From Verrucomicrobiia bacterium (GTDB taxonomy: Bacteria > Verrucomicrobiota > Verrucomicrobiia > Limisphaerales > JADLHS01): a stretch of 64,000 bases of DNA. The notes beneath the pieces were generated by a model. That model saw only the letters and a list, made by a program, of their open reading frames with translations. It had not been told where the DNA came from and ran no database searches. Both the position numbers and the translations under genes were made by a program. Position 1 is the first letter of the stretch. The number at the start of each line of letters is the position of its first letter. Where the stretch lies: the NCBI GenBank assembly GCA_023953615.1, contig JAMLJH010000002.1, positions 770,592-834,591 on the forward strand, in the 5' to 3' direction. Shown piece after piece: positions 26,989-38,128 of the stretch.

Positions 26989-29676
26989 TTACGGCTCGAT
27001 GACCCGGACGCGATAGAATTTAGGCACGATACCGGTCGCCGGATCGGTGACGATGATTGTGCGATTGGTGATCGGAAAGAACGGCGCGTTATCGGGCTGA
27101 TCCAGTGCGATCCAGGAGTTTTCATCCAGCAAATCGGTCGTGCTTTGCACTTCGATGGCGCGATTAGCCACCTGCGGAATGACAATTTGAGTCAGATCAT
27201 TGCTGAGCGTGATGGCCACCTTCCAGCCGCTGGCGTCGTTCGTGGGATTGGTACCGGTAAGATATTCGAGATAATTTTTCGCCCGATCTCCATCCGGGTC
27301 CGCCAGAGGCGCGGCAGACGGTGCGTTCGTATCGCCAAAATAATTGGTCTGCCAGGTGGCGTAACTGACGTAACCGGACAACTCGTTGGTAATCCAGGCG
27401 GCGAGTAACTCGACCGCCTCGGTGTTGATGACCGAAGTGCTTAACGGCGGCATGTGGCCACCGCCCAGATTTGCCACGCGCTGAAAAAGCGACGATTGCG
27501 CCAATGAACCGGGAGCGACCACGCGGTTACTGGGGTTGCCGCGATTGTTGATCAGCGGTCCGTCAATGATTCCATTTTGCGATCCGGGTGTGGCGCTACG
27601 CGCGTCCCAATAAGATTGGGTGGCGGCACCCGGTTGGTGGCAGAAAGCGCAGTTAGCTTCCAGATAGGAGCGTGCGCGATATTCGAAGCTGACGGCCGCA
27701 TTGGTGGCGTGGGCCAGCGCTGGCAGCAGATGGCGGTTTGTAATCGGGTGGTTGAAATAACCGGCTTGTTCGAGGGCCGCCAATTGGTTCGTCACCGTCC
27801 CCCGGTAATCAAAATCACGATTCAATTGTGGGGTATTGAAACCCAGCGCAAAGCCGGCGGTGGCGGTATGACAAACCATGCACTCCACTCGCGCGGGATA
27901 GTGCCAGACTTGAGTCCGAATCACGCTGCCGTTACTTGCGTAGGTGGTGATAGGCTCATCAAGACCACTTTCCGCGACGAGCCAGGCGTTGGTCGGCGGC
28001 GTAGTCCAGCGATAGGTAACCCCGTAGCCGCCGTTGGTGTTGGCGATTAACAGGCGCGTCTCCAGTCGCCGTTTGGAATCAGGAACGCCATTGGTGATTT
28101 CCAGTTCAAAGTGCTTGATCCAGATCGCGCCTTCCGGGAATTGCCAGTTGCCCTCACGTTGGAAGGCCATGGTCAGATTGGTATCGGGAATGGAGAACCA
28201 GCGAAATTTATCAGAGTTGTCGGACCAAAACGGCGTATTGACGTCGTACGCGACAATACCGGGAGCGGTCTCAAGCGTGGCCAGATTTGTGAACGCCCCT
28301 GTATCGGAAAGCTTTTCGGGAATGGGCGCACCCGTTATTTGGGTGTTGTAGATGATGCGTTTGATCCGGCTTTGCTGGACGTCGCAATAAAGAATGTCGC
28401 CATTTCGTGGGTCGGTGCCGAAGGTGGAAATGCGTCCTGGATCAGTAAAGAGCACCTGGTTTTGCGTGACATTGGTCCCTTCGTGGCGCAAAGCCCAAAC
28501 GGTACCGAAACCGTAATCTGCATAGACGTATGCGCCATAGAGTTGTGAGATATTCAGGCCGCGATAAACCAGTCCACCAATGATGCAGACTCCCGAGCTG
28601 CGTGGATAGGCCAAGAGTGGCGGTGTGTGAACAAATCCCGGCGGAGCGAGATGCGCCTTCGGGCCGTTGGCGTTTCCTTCCCGATAGGCCCAACCGTAGT
28701 TTTTTCCTGCCTCTACGAGGTCCACTTCCTCCCAACCGCTTTGGCCGACGTCACCGCAGTAAAGCAGCCCAGTCGGTTTGTCAAAATTCCAACGCCACGG
28801 ATTGCGCAGACCAACGGCCCAGAACTCGGTGCGCACCGCGTCCGGGTTTACCGGTAAGCCATTGAATTCAGTTGCACCCACGAAAGGATTGTCGGCTGGC
28901 ACCAGATAATTGGTGGTGCTGGCCGGATGCGGATTTGGCGTCAAATTACCGGGGCGTTTATCCACATCAATCCGCAACATACCTGCGAAAAAATCCTTGG
29001 TGATGGTCTGGCTATTATTGAAATAGTCATCGCCGTTTCCTTCATCCCCCAAGCCGAGATACAAGTAGCGGTCTGAGCCAAAATGAATGTCGCCACCGTT
29101 ATGATTGTTGGATTCGTCGTATTGTTGCAGGATTGGCGTGTAAGAATCCGGATTGCCTTGATTCGGATCGGTGACGGAAACTTCAAAGCGAGCCAAAATG
29201 TCATGCATGCCGTTGCCGCCGCCGTTGGCAGAGGTATTGGCTGATCCGGTGAAGAAAACGTAAAAGAAGCCGTTGGTGGCAAACCCCGGATGGAAACATA
29301 ATCCCAATAAGCCGCGTTCGTCACTCATGTCGGGCGAGCTGATTACCCGGCTCGTTAAATCAAGAAAGGTGGAGCGGGTGGGGGCTGCCAGATTGGTGAT
29401 GACAACGATCGTGCCAGTCTTCTCCAGAATGAACAGCCGGTTGGTTTCTCCCGGAGGCGTGGCCAGGCAAACCGGGTTGGCAAAGCTCAAGCCGGGAAAT
29501 GCGTTGCTGTAGGTGAAACCGAAAGTTGGAGCGGTCACCGGCACGTTCGTTAAGGTGACGTTTGCCACCCGTTCCAGCGGTGCGGCAGCAAAGAGCTTCG
29601 GTGAATCCAGGTTACAATAAGTTACAACGCCAAGTGCTAGGAAAACCGCAATCCGACGACATACAAATTCTGACAT
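26989..29676 (-). CDS. Glucose/sorbosone dehydrogenase-type protein with diheme cytochrome domain
   Basis: 895 aa, exported (signal FVCRRIAVFLALGVVTYC). Residues about 50-450 are a PQQ-type sugar-dehydrogenase propeller: LCFHPGFATNGFFYVFF, HNGGDIHFGSDRYLYLGLGD, GLRNPWRWNFDKPTG and QSGWEEVDLVEAGKNYGW. From about 480 there is a region like the TIGR03806/SO_2930 diheme family (VAYDVNTPFWSDNSDKFRWF), with heme motifs CMVCH at C599 and CAFCH at C676. The C-terminus has a Ca-binding-looking repeat DPDGDRAKNYLEYLTGTNP. It likely oxidises a sugar or alcohol in the periplasm and passes electrons through its own hemes. I start at ATG 29676, where the signal peptide begins. Confidence 0.88.
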   Translation of the reverse strand: MSEFVCRRIAVFLALGVVTYCNLDSPKLFAAAPLERVANVTLTNVPVTAPTFGFTYSNAFPGLSFANPVCLATPPGETNRLFILEKTGTIVVITNLAAPTRSTFLDLTSRVISSPDMSDERGLLGLCFHPGFATNGFFYVFFTGSANTSANGGGNGMHDILARFEVSVTDPNQGNPDSYTPILQQYDESNNHNGGDIHFGSDRYLYLGLGDEGNGDDYFNNSQTITKDFFAGMLRIDVDKRPGNLTPNPHPASTTNYLVPADNPFVGATEFNGLPVNPDAVRTEFWAVGLRNPWRWNFDKPTGLLYCGDVGQSGWEEVDLVEAGKNYGWAYREGNANGPKAHLAPPGFVHTPPLLAYPRSSGVCIIGGLVYRGLNISQLYGAYVYADYGFGTVWALRHEGTNVTQNQVLFTDPGRISTFGTDPRNGDILYCDVQQSRIKRIIYNTQITGAPIPEKLSDTGAFTNLATLETAPGIVAYDVNTPFWSDNSDKFRWFSIPDTNLTMAFQREGNWQFPEGAIWIKHFELEITNGVPDSKRRLETRLLIANTNGGYGVTYRWTTPPTNAWLVAESGLDEPITTYASNGSVIRTQVWHYPARVECMVCHTATAGFALGFNTPQLNRDFDYRGTVTNQLAALEQAGYFNHPITNRHLLPALAHATNAAVSFEYRARSYLEANCAFCHQPGAATQSYWDARSATPGSQNGIIDGPLINNRGNPSNRVVAPGSLAQSSLFQRVANLGGGHMPPLSTSVINTEAVELLAAWITNELSGYVSYATWQTNYFGDTNAPSAAPLADPDGDRAKNYLEYLTGTNPTNDASGWKVAITLSNDLTQIVIPQVANRAIEVQSTTDLLDENSWIALDQPDNAPFFPITNRTIIVTDPATGIVPKFYRVRVIEP

Positions 29677-29844
29677 GCAGGTTACGATGGAACAGCAGCG
29701 ACGGTTTGTCAAAATGCCGACTAATAAAAGCCGCAAATTCCTTGTCAGTAAAATCCGCTGTCGCAACCGAACAAAAACGGAATTTTACCTTTGCCGAGTT
29801 GGCAGGCGGGTAATTTGCCGCAACTGTGGCGGGCATTCAGAGCG

Positions 29845-31179
29845 CTAATCCGAAGGCGCTTGATTACTTTTGGTTTCCGCGCGATACGCCTCGGCCAGCA
29901 GGGTGATGGGATGCACCACCCGCACCTTGAGTCCGGCTTGTTTGGCGCCGTTGATGATTTGCAATAGACAGCCCGGATTGGCCGTGGCCACAATGGGTGC
30001 GCCCGTGGATTTGATGTGGTTGACTTTGCGCACCATCAGTTGATTGGCCATCTCCGGCTGGGTCAGATTGTAAACCCCGGCGCTTCCGCAGCACCAATCC
30101 GCTTCCGGCAACTCGACCAGTTGCAACCCCGGAATGGCGCGCAAGACTTCCCGGGGTTGGAGCGTCACGCGTTGTCCATGCAACAGATGGCAGGATTCGT
30201 GATAGGTGACAACTTGTGTATGCCCTGTCGGTCGCGGTCGCCGGATGCCAATGTGCGCCAGCCATTCATGGATGTCCTTCACCTTGGCGTCCCACAGCAC
30301 CGCGCGTTGGGCGTAATCCGGATCCTTGGCCAGCAATCCCGCGTAACGCTTGAGATGCGAACCGCAGCCGCCCGCGTTGGTGATGATGGCGTCGTATTGA
30401 TCGGGTGGAAATTGGTCAATGTTACGTCGTGCCAACTCGGCTGAAAGCGTGCGCGCTCCGTTGTGCGCGTGCAATGAACCGCAGCAACTTTGTTCGGGTG
30501 GCGTGATGACTTCGCAACCATTTTGCGCCAGCACCTCGACCGTATCTCGGTTCACATTACTGAACGTCAAATCCTGGGCACAGCCCGTCAGAACGGCGAC
30601 GCGATATTTCTTCTCCCCAATCGCCGGAGTAATCGGAGCGATTAACTCACGCGAGAAGTGTTTACAAATGGTCGGCGTCATCGCCTCCAATTCCTGCAGG
30701 CGCTGCGGCAAAAGACGCATGACTCTGGTGCGGCGGATAAAGTCCTGCAATCCCAGTTCCTGATACCAGCGGATGGCGCGGCCCGCCGATTCGAGCCGGC
30801 GCAAATCCATGAACAGCCAGCCCATGGTGAACCAGCGAATAAAATCACGTTTGGGATTGGCTAAGACCCGTCGCTCCTCCGCATCGGCTCGCGCGTGCTC
30901 GAATAATTCCACGTAGTTGACCCCGGCCGGGCAGGCGGTCATGCAGGCCAGGCAACCCAAGCAGAAGGACATTTCCTCACCGAACGTGCGCGTTATCTCC
31001 ATTTCCCCGTCAATGATGGCGCGCATCAGGGCAATACGCCCACGCGGGCTGTTCCGCTCCAATTTGGTGGCGTCGTAAGTCGGGCAGGTGGGCAGACACA
31101 ATCCGCAGCGCATGCACTGTTGCACCACGGAATAGTCCAGATCCTTCAAATACGAATGTGGCGGCGGCTTGGGTTCCAT
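29845..31179 (-). CDS. glcF: Glycolate oxidase iron-sulfur subunit
   Basis: 444 aa. Two 4Fe-4S motifs, CMRCGLCLPTCP and CLGCLACMTACP, precede two cysteine-rich CCG domains (SCCGSLH; YHESCHLLHG; WCCGSAGVYN). It passes electrons from GlcD to the quinone pool. Its ATG shares a base with the stop of glcD (TGATG), so translation is coupled. The true start is ATG 31179; the codon before is a TTG. No GlcE subunit is adjacent, so the complex may be a two-gene form. Confidence 0.93.
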   Translation of the reverse strand: MEPKPPPHSYLKDLDYSVVQQCMRCGLCLPTCPTYDATKLERNSPRGRIALMRAIIDGEMEITRTFGEEMSFCLGCLACMTACPAGVNYVELFEHARADAEERRVLANPKRDFIRWFTMGWLFMDLRRLESAGRAIRWYQELGLQDFIRRTRVMRLLPQRLQELEAMTPTICKHFSRELIAPITPAIGEKKYRVAVLTGCAQDLTFSNVNRDTVEVLAQNGCEVITPPEQSCCGSLHAHNGARTLSAELARRNIDQFPPDQYDAIITNAGGCGSHLKRYAGLLAKDPDYAQRAVLWDAKVKDIHEWLAHIGIRRPRPTGHTQVVTYHESCHLLHGQRVTLQPREVLRAIPGLQLVELPEADWCCGSAGVYNLTQPEMANQLMVRKVNHIKSTGAPIVATANPGCLLQIINGAKQAGLKVRVVHPITLLAEAYRAETKSNQAPSD

Positions 31180-32561
31180 CAATCAAACATCTTTCCAGGA
31201 TTCAAAATCTGATTTGGATCCAAAATCCGTCGCAACTCGCGCATCAGGCGCATTTGCACCGGCCCGGCAAATTGCGGCAGGAAATTCTTTTTGGCCACCC
31301 CCACACCGTGTTCACCGGTGATCGTGCCACCGAGTCGAATGGCCTCGTCAAAGATCTCCTTGAACGCCTGTTCGACCCGGTGCATTTCCTCGAGGTTGCG
31401 TTCGTCGGTCAAGAAGGTGGGATGCAAATTACCGTCGCCCATGTGACCGAACGTGGCCACGCGCAGCTTGTATTTCTCCGCCGTCTTGATGACGAAGCGG
31501 ATCATTTTTGCCAGCTCACTGCGCGGCACGGTGGCGTCTTCAAGAATCGTGGTTGGCGAAACTCGCGCCACGGCGGAGAACGCGCCGCGCCGTGCGGTGG
31601 CCAACTGGTTGGCTTCGTTCTCGTCTTTGGCGACACGGATTTCCAGCGCTCCGGCTTGGCGTGCAAATTTTTCCATTTCCGCCGCCTCTTCAGCCACGGC
31701 GGCTGGATGCCCATCGGTTTCCATCAGGAGCAAAGCCTCACAATCCAGCGGTAGCCCGATCTTCGCGTAATCTTCAACGCAACGGATGGTGGTGGCATCC
31801 AGGAACTCGAGCGTACAGGGAATGATCCGGGCGGCAATGATGTCCGACACGCATTGCGCCGCCGCGTCCATCTGCGCAAAAGTGGCGAGCATGGTTTTCT
31901 TGGCCGCCGGTTTGGGAATGAGGCGCAGCAGCACTTTGGTGATCACTCCCAACGTGCCTTCAGAACCGATGAATAAATCGCGCATGGAATAACCCGCCAC
32001 GTCTTTGACGCATTTGTTTCCGGTCCAAAACACCTCGCCATTGGGCAGCACCACTTCCAGCCCCATGACGAAATTACGCGTCACCCCGTATTTCAGGCCG
32101 CGCAGACCTCCGGAATTTTCGGCCACATTGCCGCCGATGGTGGAAATGATCATCGAACCCGGGTCCGGTGGATAAAACAGGTTTGCTGCCGCGACGGCAT
32201 TGGAGAGAACAACGGTGGTGACACCGGCTTCCGCAAGGATTGTGAGATTGGCGCGATCCAGTTCCAAAATCCGGTTCATGTGCGTCAAACACAGAACGAT
32301 GCAGTCCGGCACGGGCAAACTGCCGCCGCTCAAGCTCGTGCCCGAACCGCGGGTTACGACGGGCGTCTTGGTTTCGTTGGCGAGACGGAGCACCGCCACC
32401 ACCTCTTCCGTGGTTTTGGCGAACACCACGCAACCAGGCAGTTGTTGCATTGCCGCCGTGCCATCGAAGGAATAGGCCATCAGATCCTCGCGCGCGGTTT
32501 GCACGTCGGTCGGACCGACGATTTCCTTCAGTCGCACCAGAATGTCGTTAGATAGCGGCAT
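31179..32561 (-). CDS. glcD: Glycolate oxidase FAD-linked subunit
   Basis: 460 aa FAD-binding PCMH-type oxidase. The FAD motifs are VVTRGSGTSLSGGSLP and DPGSMIISTIGGNVAENSGG, and the C-terminal domain has FGHMGDGNLHPTF and GTITGEHGVGVAKKNFL. It oxidises glycolate (or D-lactate, which the family also uses) to the keto acid. Start at ATG 32561 (MPLSNDILVRLKEIVG); a TTG is four codons upstream. It heads the glcD-glcF unit, read away from metH. Confidence 0.94.
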   Translation of the reverse strand: MPLSNDILVRLKEIVGPTDVQTAREDLMAYSFDGTAAMQQLPGCVVFAKTTEEVVAVLRLANETKTPVVTRGSGTSLSGGSLPVPDCIVLCLTHMNRILELDRANLTILAEAGVTTVVLSNAVAAANLFYPPDPGSMIISTIGGNVAENSGGLRGLKYGVTRNFVMGLEVVLPNGEVFWTGNKCVKDVAGYSMRDLFIGSEGTLGVITKVLLRLIPKPAAKKTMLATFAQMDAAAQCVSDIIAARIIPCTLEFLDATTIRCVEDYAKIGLPLDCEALLLMETDGHPAAVAEEAAEMEKFARQAGALEIRVAKDENEANQLATARRGAFSAVARVSPTTILEDATVPRSELAKMIRFVIKTAEKYKLRVATFGHMGDGNLHPTFLTDERNLEEMHRVEQAFKEIFDEAIRLGGTITGEHGVGVAKKNFLPQFAGPVQMRLMRELRRILDPNQILNPGKMFD

Positions 32562-32735
32562 AAATTCTATCAACGAGCATGTAATCGAAAATTGAGACGG
32601 TCAAGCATCGTCACAATGGCGACATCGAGGCCTGTCACCATACCCGCCGTCGTGATCCGCGATTTTTATCGGGCCGTGAGAGAAACTACGCACCCGGCTG
32701 AAGCAATCCACCGCAGTCGAGTATTCTTACTTTAT

Positions 32736-32759
32736 ATCTACGCATCCAGATGCGTTGAT
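32736..32759. promoter_or_regulatory. 24-bp near-perfect palindrome upstream of metH and glcD
   Basis: The core arms are ACGCATC (32740-32746) and GATGCGT (32749-32755) around CA; outside them ATC and GAT also pair, leaving one T:T mismatch. A two-base loop makes an RNA hairpin unlikely, so a dimeric repressor operator is the better reading. It is 44 bases before the metH start and 174 before the glcD start. Methionine-pathway repressors of the ArsR type (SahR) are known to control metH in several bacteria; assignment to such a protein is inference. Confidence 0.55.
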
Positions 32760-32802
32760 TTTTCAAGTTGAACTCTGGGCGAGCTGAATTATTATATGGC
32801 TC

Positions 32803-35800
32803 GTGAATAAGAACGAGTGGTTCGGGCCACAAGCGGGGTTGTTACTTAAATTGTTGCGGGAGCGCATTCTGATTTTGGATGGCGCGATGGGGACCACCAT
32901 TCGTGAGTATGGCTGCGGGGAACAGCAGATTCGCGGCGAGCGATTCAAGGAAGCCAAAAAGGACCTCAAGAATAACGGCGATCTCTTTTCACTGACGCAA
33001 GCGGATACGATTGGCGATATTCACCGCCGCTTCCTCGAAGCCGGAGCGGATATTATTGAGACCAACACGTTCTCCGCCACTTCAATCGGGCAAAGTGAAT
33101 TTTTTGTGGATGATCCGCGCGAAACGGGCGGGCGCAAGGATCCGGATTTTTATCAAACCGTCATTGAGAATCAGTTCCTCAACGATCTGGCGTGGGAGAT
33201 TAACGAGCGTTCGGCGCGACTGAGCCGCGACTGGGCGAATCGCATTGCCAATCAGTCGGGCCGGCCGCGCTTCGTGGCCGGAGCGATAGGGCCGCTCACG
33301 GTTTCACTTTCCAATTCGCCGGACGCGGATGATCCCGGTTTTCGCGTTTGCACTTTTGATCAGGTGAAACGGGCTTACGCCAATCAAGTGCGAGCATTGT
33401 TGGCAGGCGGCGTGGATTTGTTGTTGGTGGAAACGATTTTTGATTCGCTCAACGCGAAAGCGGCGCTGGTTGCGATTCAAGAGGTGTTTGCGGCCGAGCA
33501 GAAGCGATTGCCAATCATGATTTCCGCCGCCGTGGGGCGGGGCGGCGAAACCGTGATTTCGGCACAGACCGTCGAAGCGTTTTGGAACGCCGTCAAGCAT
33601 GTGCATCCGGTGGCGGTCGGACTCAATTGTTCGTTGGGGCCGGATTTGATGCGTCCGTTTCTGGCGGAATTGGCCGCGAAGTCTGACGCGGCGATTTCCT
33701 GCTATCCCAATGCCGGATTGCCCAATCCGCTGTCGCCCACGGGATTTGATCTGCATCCGGCGGACATGGCGCGGTATCTCGGTGAATTCGGCGCGAGCGG
33801 CCTGTTGAACATTGCGGGTGGTTGTTGCGGCAATACTCCAGAACACATCGCGGCGATTGCACAAGCGCTGGCCCATACGCCGCCACGCGAACCGCGCCCG
33901 GAAACCAAACTCTCAACCGGAGCGGCGCTACCGCTGCGCTTATCGGGTTCGCAACCTTTCACCCAACAGACGGGCACGTTTTTGATCATTGGCGAGCGGA
34001 CCAATGTGGCGGGTTCGCCAAAATTCGCCAGGCTGATCAAGGAGAATAAATACGAGGAAGCGGTCGCGATTGCGCGGCAGCAGGTCGAGAACGGTGCCAA
34101 CCTTCTCGATATCTGCATGGACGAGGGAATGATTGATGGCGTGGCGGCGATGTCCCGCTTCTTGCCGTTGCTGGGCAGCGAACCCGAGGTGGCCAAGGTG
34201 CCTTTCATGGTGGATTCGTCCAAGTGGGAAGTCATTGAAGCCGGGCTGAAATGTTTGCAGGGCAAGGGAGTGGTGAACTCGATTTCCTTGAAGGAAGGCG
34301 AGGTGAAGTTTCGCGAACAAGCGCGGAAAATTTTGCAATACGGCGCGGCGGCCGTGGTGATGGCGTTTGATGAAAACGGCCAGGCGGCGACGCTGGCGGA
34401 CAAAATCCGCATCTGCGAACGCGCCTACAAAATTCTCGTGGAGGAAGTGGGCATGCCGCCCGAGGACATCATTTTTGATCCGAACATTCTGACGGTCGGA
34501 ACGGGAATTGAAGAACACAACAACTACGGCGTGGATTTCATTGAAGCCACGCGGTGGATCAAAGCGCATCTGCCGCACGCGAAAGTTTCCGGCGGCGTTT
34601 CCAATGTTTCGTTTTCCTTCCGCGGCAACAACAAGGTACGCGAAGCCATGCACAGCGCGTTTTTGTATCACGCCATCAAGGCCGGGTTGGACATGGGGAT
34701 CGTCAATGCCGGGATGCTCGAGGTCTATGAAGAGATTGAACCCGAGCTGCGGGAGTTGGTTGAGGACGTGTTGCTAAATCGGCGTCCGGATGCGACGGAA
34801 CGATTGGTGACGTTCGGGGAAAAAGTGAAAGCTCAGGCCGCGGGCGAGGAGGTTGCGCCCGAGGAGAAAGCCGCGTGGCGAAACGGCACGGTGGAAGAGC
34901 GGCTCTCCCATGCGCTCGTCAAAGGAATTGATGCTTTTGTCATTGAAGATACCAAGGAAGCGCACGCGAAATACGTCCGCCCGCTGGCAGTCATCGAGGG
35001 GCCGTTGATGGCGGGGATGGCGGTGGTCGGCGATTTGTTTGGCGCGGGTAAAATGTTTTTGCCGCAGGTGGTGAAATCCGCCCGGGTGATGAAAAAGGCG
35101 GTCAATTATCTCACCCCGTTCATGGAAGCGGAAAAAGCCGCCATGGCGGCTCGTGGCGAAGAGGTCAAATCGCAGGGGAAAATCGTGCTGGCGACCGTGA
35201 AAGGGGACGTGCATGACATCGGCAAGAACATCGTTGGAGTCGTGCTGGCTTGTAATAATTACGAGGTGATTGATCTGGGAGTCATGGTGCCGAGCGAGAA
35301 AATTTTGGAAACCGCACGGCGGGAAAAGGCAGACGTCATCGGCTTGAGCGGCTTGATTACGCCGTCGCTGGATGAGATGGCGCACGTGGCGCACGAAATG
35401 GAACGCACCGGATGCAAACTGCCATTGTTGATTGGCGGGGCCACCACCACCAAAGCGCATACGGCGGTAAAAATTGCGCCCAACTATCACGAACCCGTGG
35501 TGCATGTATTGGATGCCAGTCGGGCGGTGCCGACGATGAGCAGCCTTTTGAGCGCCGAAAGCAAGCCGGCGTTCGTGGCTAAAATTACCGAGGAATACGA
35601 AAAACTGCGTGTGCGCCATCGGACCGCGCCGGTGAAATTGCTTACCTTGGAAGCCGCTCGCGCCAATGGTCCGAAACTCACGTACGATAACCCGCCTCAA
35701 CCCGAATTCACCGGGGTCCGCACGTTAAGCTCCGACGGATTCAACGCCGCGGAGGGGAATGACCCAAGGGCGTTCGGACCGGCGCGCGCCTTTTCGGTTT

Positions 35801-36687
35801 CCCTTGAGGACATTGTGCCGGTCGTGGATTGGACTCCGCTGTTCCATGCGTGGGAACTGCGCGGAGTGTATCCCAAGATTCTTCAGCACGAACGGCACGG
35901 GGAACAAGCGCGACAATTGTTCGCCGACGCGCAAAAACTTTTGGAGGAAATCGTTGCCAAAAAATTACTGCGATTGCGCGCGGTGTATGGATTGTTTCCC
36001 GCCAACTCGGTCGGCGAGGACGTGCAACTTTATACTGACGCATCGCGGCAACAGGTACTGACCACCTTCCACTTCTTGCGGCAGCAGATGGACAAAGGCG
36101 ATGGTACCCCGAATCGCTGTCTCGCGGACTTTGTGGCGCCACATCTGCGGGGGGCGTCGGATAACATGTTACCGGATCATATCGGTGCGTTTGCGGTGAC
36201 TTCTGGAATGGGTTTGAAAGAACTGATCGAGCGTTTCAAGGCGGAGCATGACGATTACAACGCCATCATGGCGGAAGCGCTGGCCGATCGCCTGGCGGAA
36301 GGTTTTGCGGAATATCTTCACAAACGCGTTCGCCTCGAATGGGGATTTGGCCGCACCGAAAATCTCACCACCGAGGAATTGATCGCGGAGAAATACCGCG
36401 GCATTCGCCCGGCGGCGGGTTATCCAGCCTGCCCCGATCATCCCGAGAAAGCCACGCTTTGGAAGCTGCTTGATGTCGAGCGGCGCACCGGCATCAAGCT
36501 GACGGAAAACTTTGCCATGTGGCCAGGCTCAAGCGTGAGCGGACTTTATTTCGCGCACCCGGAAGCCAAGTACTTCGCCGTTGGTAAACTGGGCAAAGAC
36601 CAGATTGAAGATCACGCCCGGCGAAAAAATATTCCGGTGGCCGAGGACGAACGCTGGCTCGGGCCGTGGTTGAATTACAACTCGTAA
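32803..36687 (+). CDS. metH: Cobalamin-dependent methionine synthase
   Basis: 1294 aa, GTG start (an ATG just upstream runs into a stop). Modules in order: homocysteine domain (about 15-345; [14 protein letters not shown], zinc-site GLNCSLGP and [12 protein letters not shown]), pterin-binding domain (about 380-640; [16 protein letters not shown]), B12 cap and Rossmann domains (about 660-910; the His ligand in [12 protein letters not shown]), and the reactivation domain (about 930-1290; [15 protein letters not shown]). All four modules are present. It transfers methyl from methyl-tetrahydrofolate to homocysteine. Expression may be set by the palindrome at 32736. Confidence 0.98.
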   Translation: MNKNEWFGPQAGLLLKLLRERILILDGAMGTTIREYGCGEQQIRGERFKEAKKDLKNNGDLFSLTQADTIGDIHRRFLEAGADIIETNTFSATSIGQSEFFVDDPRETGGRKDPDFYQTVIENQFLNDLAWEINERSARLSRDWANRIANQSGRPRFVAGAIGPLTVSLSNSPDADDPGFRVCTFDQVKRAYANQVRALLAGGVDLLLVETIFDSLNAKAALVAIQEVFAAEQKRLPIMISAAVGRGGETVISAQTVEAFWNAVKHVHPVAVGLNCSLGPDLMRPFLAELAAKSDAAISCYPNAGLPNPLSPTGFDLHPADMARYLGEFGASGLLNIAGGCCGNTPEHIAAIAQALAHTPPREPRPETKLSTGAALPLRLSGSQPFTQQTGTFLIIGERTNVAGSPKFARLIKENKYEEAVAIARQQVENGANLLDICMDEGMIDGVAAMSRFLPLLGSEPEVAKVPFMVDSSKWEVIEAGLKCLQGKGVVNSISLKEGEVKFREQARKILQYGAAAVVMAFDENGQAATLADKIRICERAYKILVEEVGMPPEDIIFDPNILTVGTGIEEHNNYGVDFIEATRWIKAHLPHAKVSGGVSNVSFSFRGNNKVREAMHSAFLYHAIKAGLDMGIVNAGMLEVYEEIEPELRELVEDVLLNRRPDATERLVTFGEKVKAQAAGEEVAPEEKAAWRNGTVEERLSHALVKGIDAFVIEDTKEAHAKYVRPLAVIEGPLMAGMAVVGDLFGAGKMFLPQVVKSARVMKKAVNYLTPFMEAEKAAMAARGEEVKSQGKIVLATVKGDVHDIGKNIVGVVLACNNYEVIDLGVMVPSEKILETARREKADVIGLSGLITPSLDEMAHVAHEMERTGCKLPLLIGGATTTKAHTAVKIAPNYHEPVVHVLDASRAVPTMSSLLSAESKPAFVAKITEEYEKLRVRHRTAPVKLLTLEAARANGPKLTYDNPPQPEFTGVRTLSSDGFNAAEGNDPRAFGPARAFSVSLEDIVPVVDWTPLFHAWELRGVYPKILQHERHGEQARQLFADAQKLLEEIVAKKLLRLRAVYGLFPANSVGEDVQLYTDASRQQVLTTFHFLRQQMDKGDGTPNRCLADFVAPHLRGASDNMLPDHIGAFAVTSGMGLKELIERFKAEHDDYNAIMAEALADRLAEGFAEYLHKRVRLEWGFGRTENLTTEELIAEKYRGIRPAAGYPACPDHPEKATLWKLLDVERRTGIKLTENFAMWPGSSVSGLYFAHPEAKYFAVGKLGKDQIEDHARRKNIPVAEDERWLGPWLNYNS

Positions 36688-36777
36688 CCTTCGTAACCGT
36701 GGGGCTCCGGCGTTTGCGGGTAGCGGCACTTCGCCTTGCTTTCGGCAACACAGTGTCGAAAGCGTCGCTGCCAGGAT

Positions 36778-38049
36778 TTACTCCAATTGCACCCGTTCCT
36801 GCGCGTCCCATTGCGACATGTCGGAGAGGATTACTTGTTCGCCCACCTGCAGGCCGCCGGTGATTTCCACCGCGTTCACCGAGCAGCGTCCCAGCTTGAC
36901 CGCCACGCGCACCGCAGTCTTGCCGCTGTCCACAACTTTGAACAATCCCACTGTGCTGTCGGGTTGGGCTTGTACGGGGCGACCCAGATACATCACGTCC
37001 GTCAACCGCTCCAACTGGATCGTGCCGTCCACGCTCAGGTCGGGCCGCGCGCCTCGGGGCAATGGCGTGGTCAAAGCCACGTCCACCGTCACCGTGCCGT
37101 TTTCCACGGCGGGATCAATGCGCGTTACGCGTCCGGATACCACGCCGTTGCGGGTGTCAATTTCCGCAGGTTGGTCCAGTTGGATGTCCCGCGCCTGCGT
37201 CTCGGCGATGCGGATCGCGGCCTTCAACTTCGCCGGATTGGCGACACGCGCCACCAAGGCTCCCGCCGGGAGTTGTTGTCCGACTTGCAGGGGATTGGTC
37301 GTATCTCCCAGTCGTTGCAATACGCCGTCCATGCCCGCGCGGACCTTAAGCGCCTCGACCTGACGACGCTTCAACTCCAATAGCGCGTCGTACTGCGCGA
37401 TCTTTTCCTCCTGGGCGGCGATCTGCGCTTGGGCGGCGGCGGTGCTTATTTGCAAACGCTCCTGCTCGATGGCCAGCACTATCTCGAGTTGTTCGGCTTT
37501 GGTCCGGGCCTGTTGTACGGTCAGTGCCGCGACCAGACCGCTTTTGCCAAGAGCCTCGTTCACTTCAAAATCCTGCTTCGCGCTGGTGTAATTGGCCTGC
37601 GCGTTCGCCACCGCCGCGCGTTGCGTCAACTTCTGCGATTCCAATTGCACGCGCAGATTGGCCAGTTCCGCTTTGGCGGCTTTAACTTGCGATTCCGCTT
37701 CGAATCCCGCCTGCTCCAGTTCCGGGTTGCTCAACTCAACCAGCACCGTGTCCGCCTGCACCGCCGCGCCGGGCAAAACCAGCACGCGCTCAACGCGGCC
37801 TGCGTTGATCGTTGGGATCCAGCGAATATCCTCGGGCACCAACGTCCCGTTGCCGCGCACCTGACGCAACATTTCACCGCGCTTCACCGTGTCCATCCAG
37901 ATTGAAGCCTTTTCCACGCGCGGCGCAGCCGGTTTAAGGCGGGACAATCCCAGCGTGATCAGCGCGATGACGATGATTCCCGCGCTGATGGACAACCAGC
38001 GGCGGCGCTGGCGTCGTCGTTTGACCTCGGTTGAAACAGGCACGTCCAT
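36778..38049 (-). CDS. HlyD/MacA-family efflux periplasmic adaptor
   Basis: 423 aa membrane-fusion protein. An N-terminal anchor (LSISAGIIVIALITLGLS) is followed by a lipoyl/barrel-sandwich half, a long coiled coil (about 110-230, Gln/Ala-rich) and the second half-motif DGVLQRLGDTTNPLQVGQQL, then beta-barrel and MP domains. It would bridge the inner-membrane transporter to an outer-membrane channel. It is the last gene of the leftward padR-permease-ATPase-adaptor set; 230 bases with repeats separate it from the ATPase. No TolC-like gene is in the set. Confidence 0.9.
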   Translation of the reverse strand: MDVPVSTEVKRRRQRRRWLSISAGIIVIALITLGLSRLKPAAPRVEKASIWMDTVKRGEMLRQVRGNGTLVPEDIRWIPTINAGRVERVLVLPGAAVQADTVLVELSNPELEQAGFEAESQVKAAKAELANLRVQLESQKLTQRAAVANAQANYTSAKQDFEVNEALGKSGLVAALTVQQARTKAEQLEIVLAIEQERLQISTAAAQAQIAAQEEKIAQYDALLELKRRQVEALKVRAGMDGVLQRLGDTTNPLQVGQQLPAGALVARVANPAKLKAAIRIAETQARDIQLDQPAEIDTRNGVVSGRVTRIDPAVENGTVTVDVALTTPLPRGARPDLSVDGTIQLERLTDVMYLGRPVQAQPDSTVGLFKVVDSGKTAVRVAVKLGRCSVNAVEITGGLQVGEQVILSDMSQWDAQERVQLE

Positions 38050-38128
38050 GGTTAATGAATTTCCTGTGAGTCGGCTCCAACTTCACCGAATCTATAGTGA
38101 TTCTCAAAACCGATTTCCGGATTGTTTA

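Noticed and set aside
32574..32802. Riboswitch (SAM, SAH or cobalamin) upstream of metH
   Set aside because: I could not find the conserved cores of these RNAs; the only clear structure is a DNA palindrome with a 2-base centre, which suits a protein operator.
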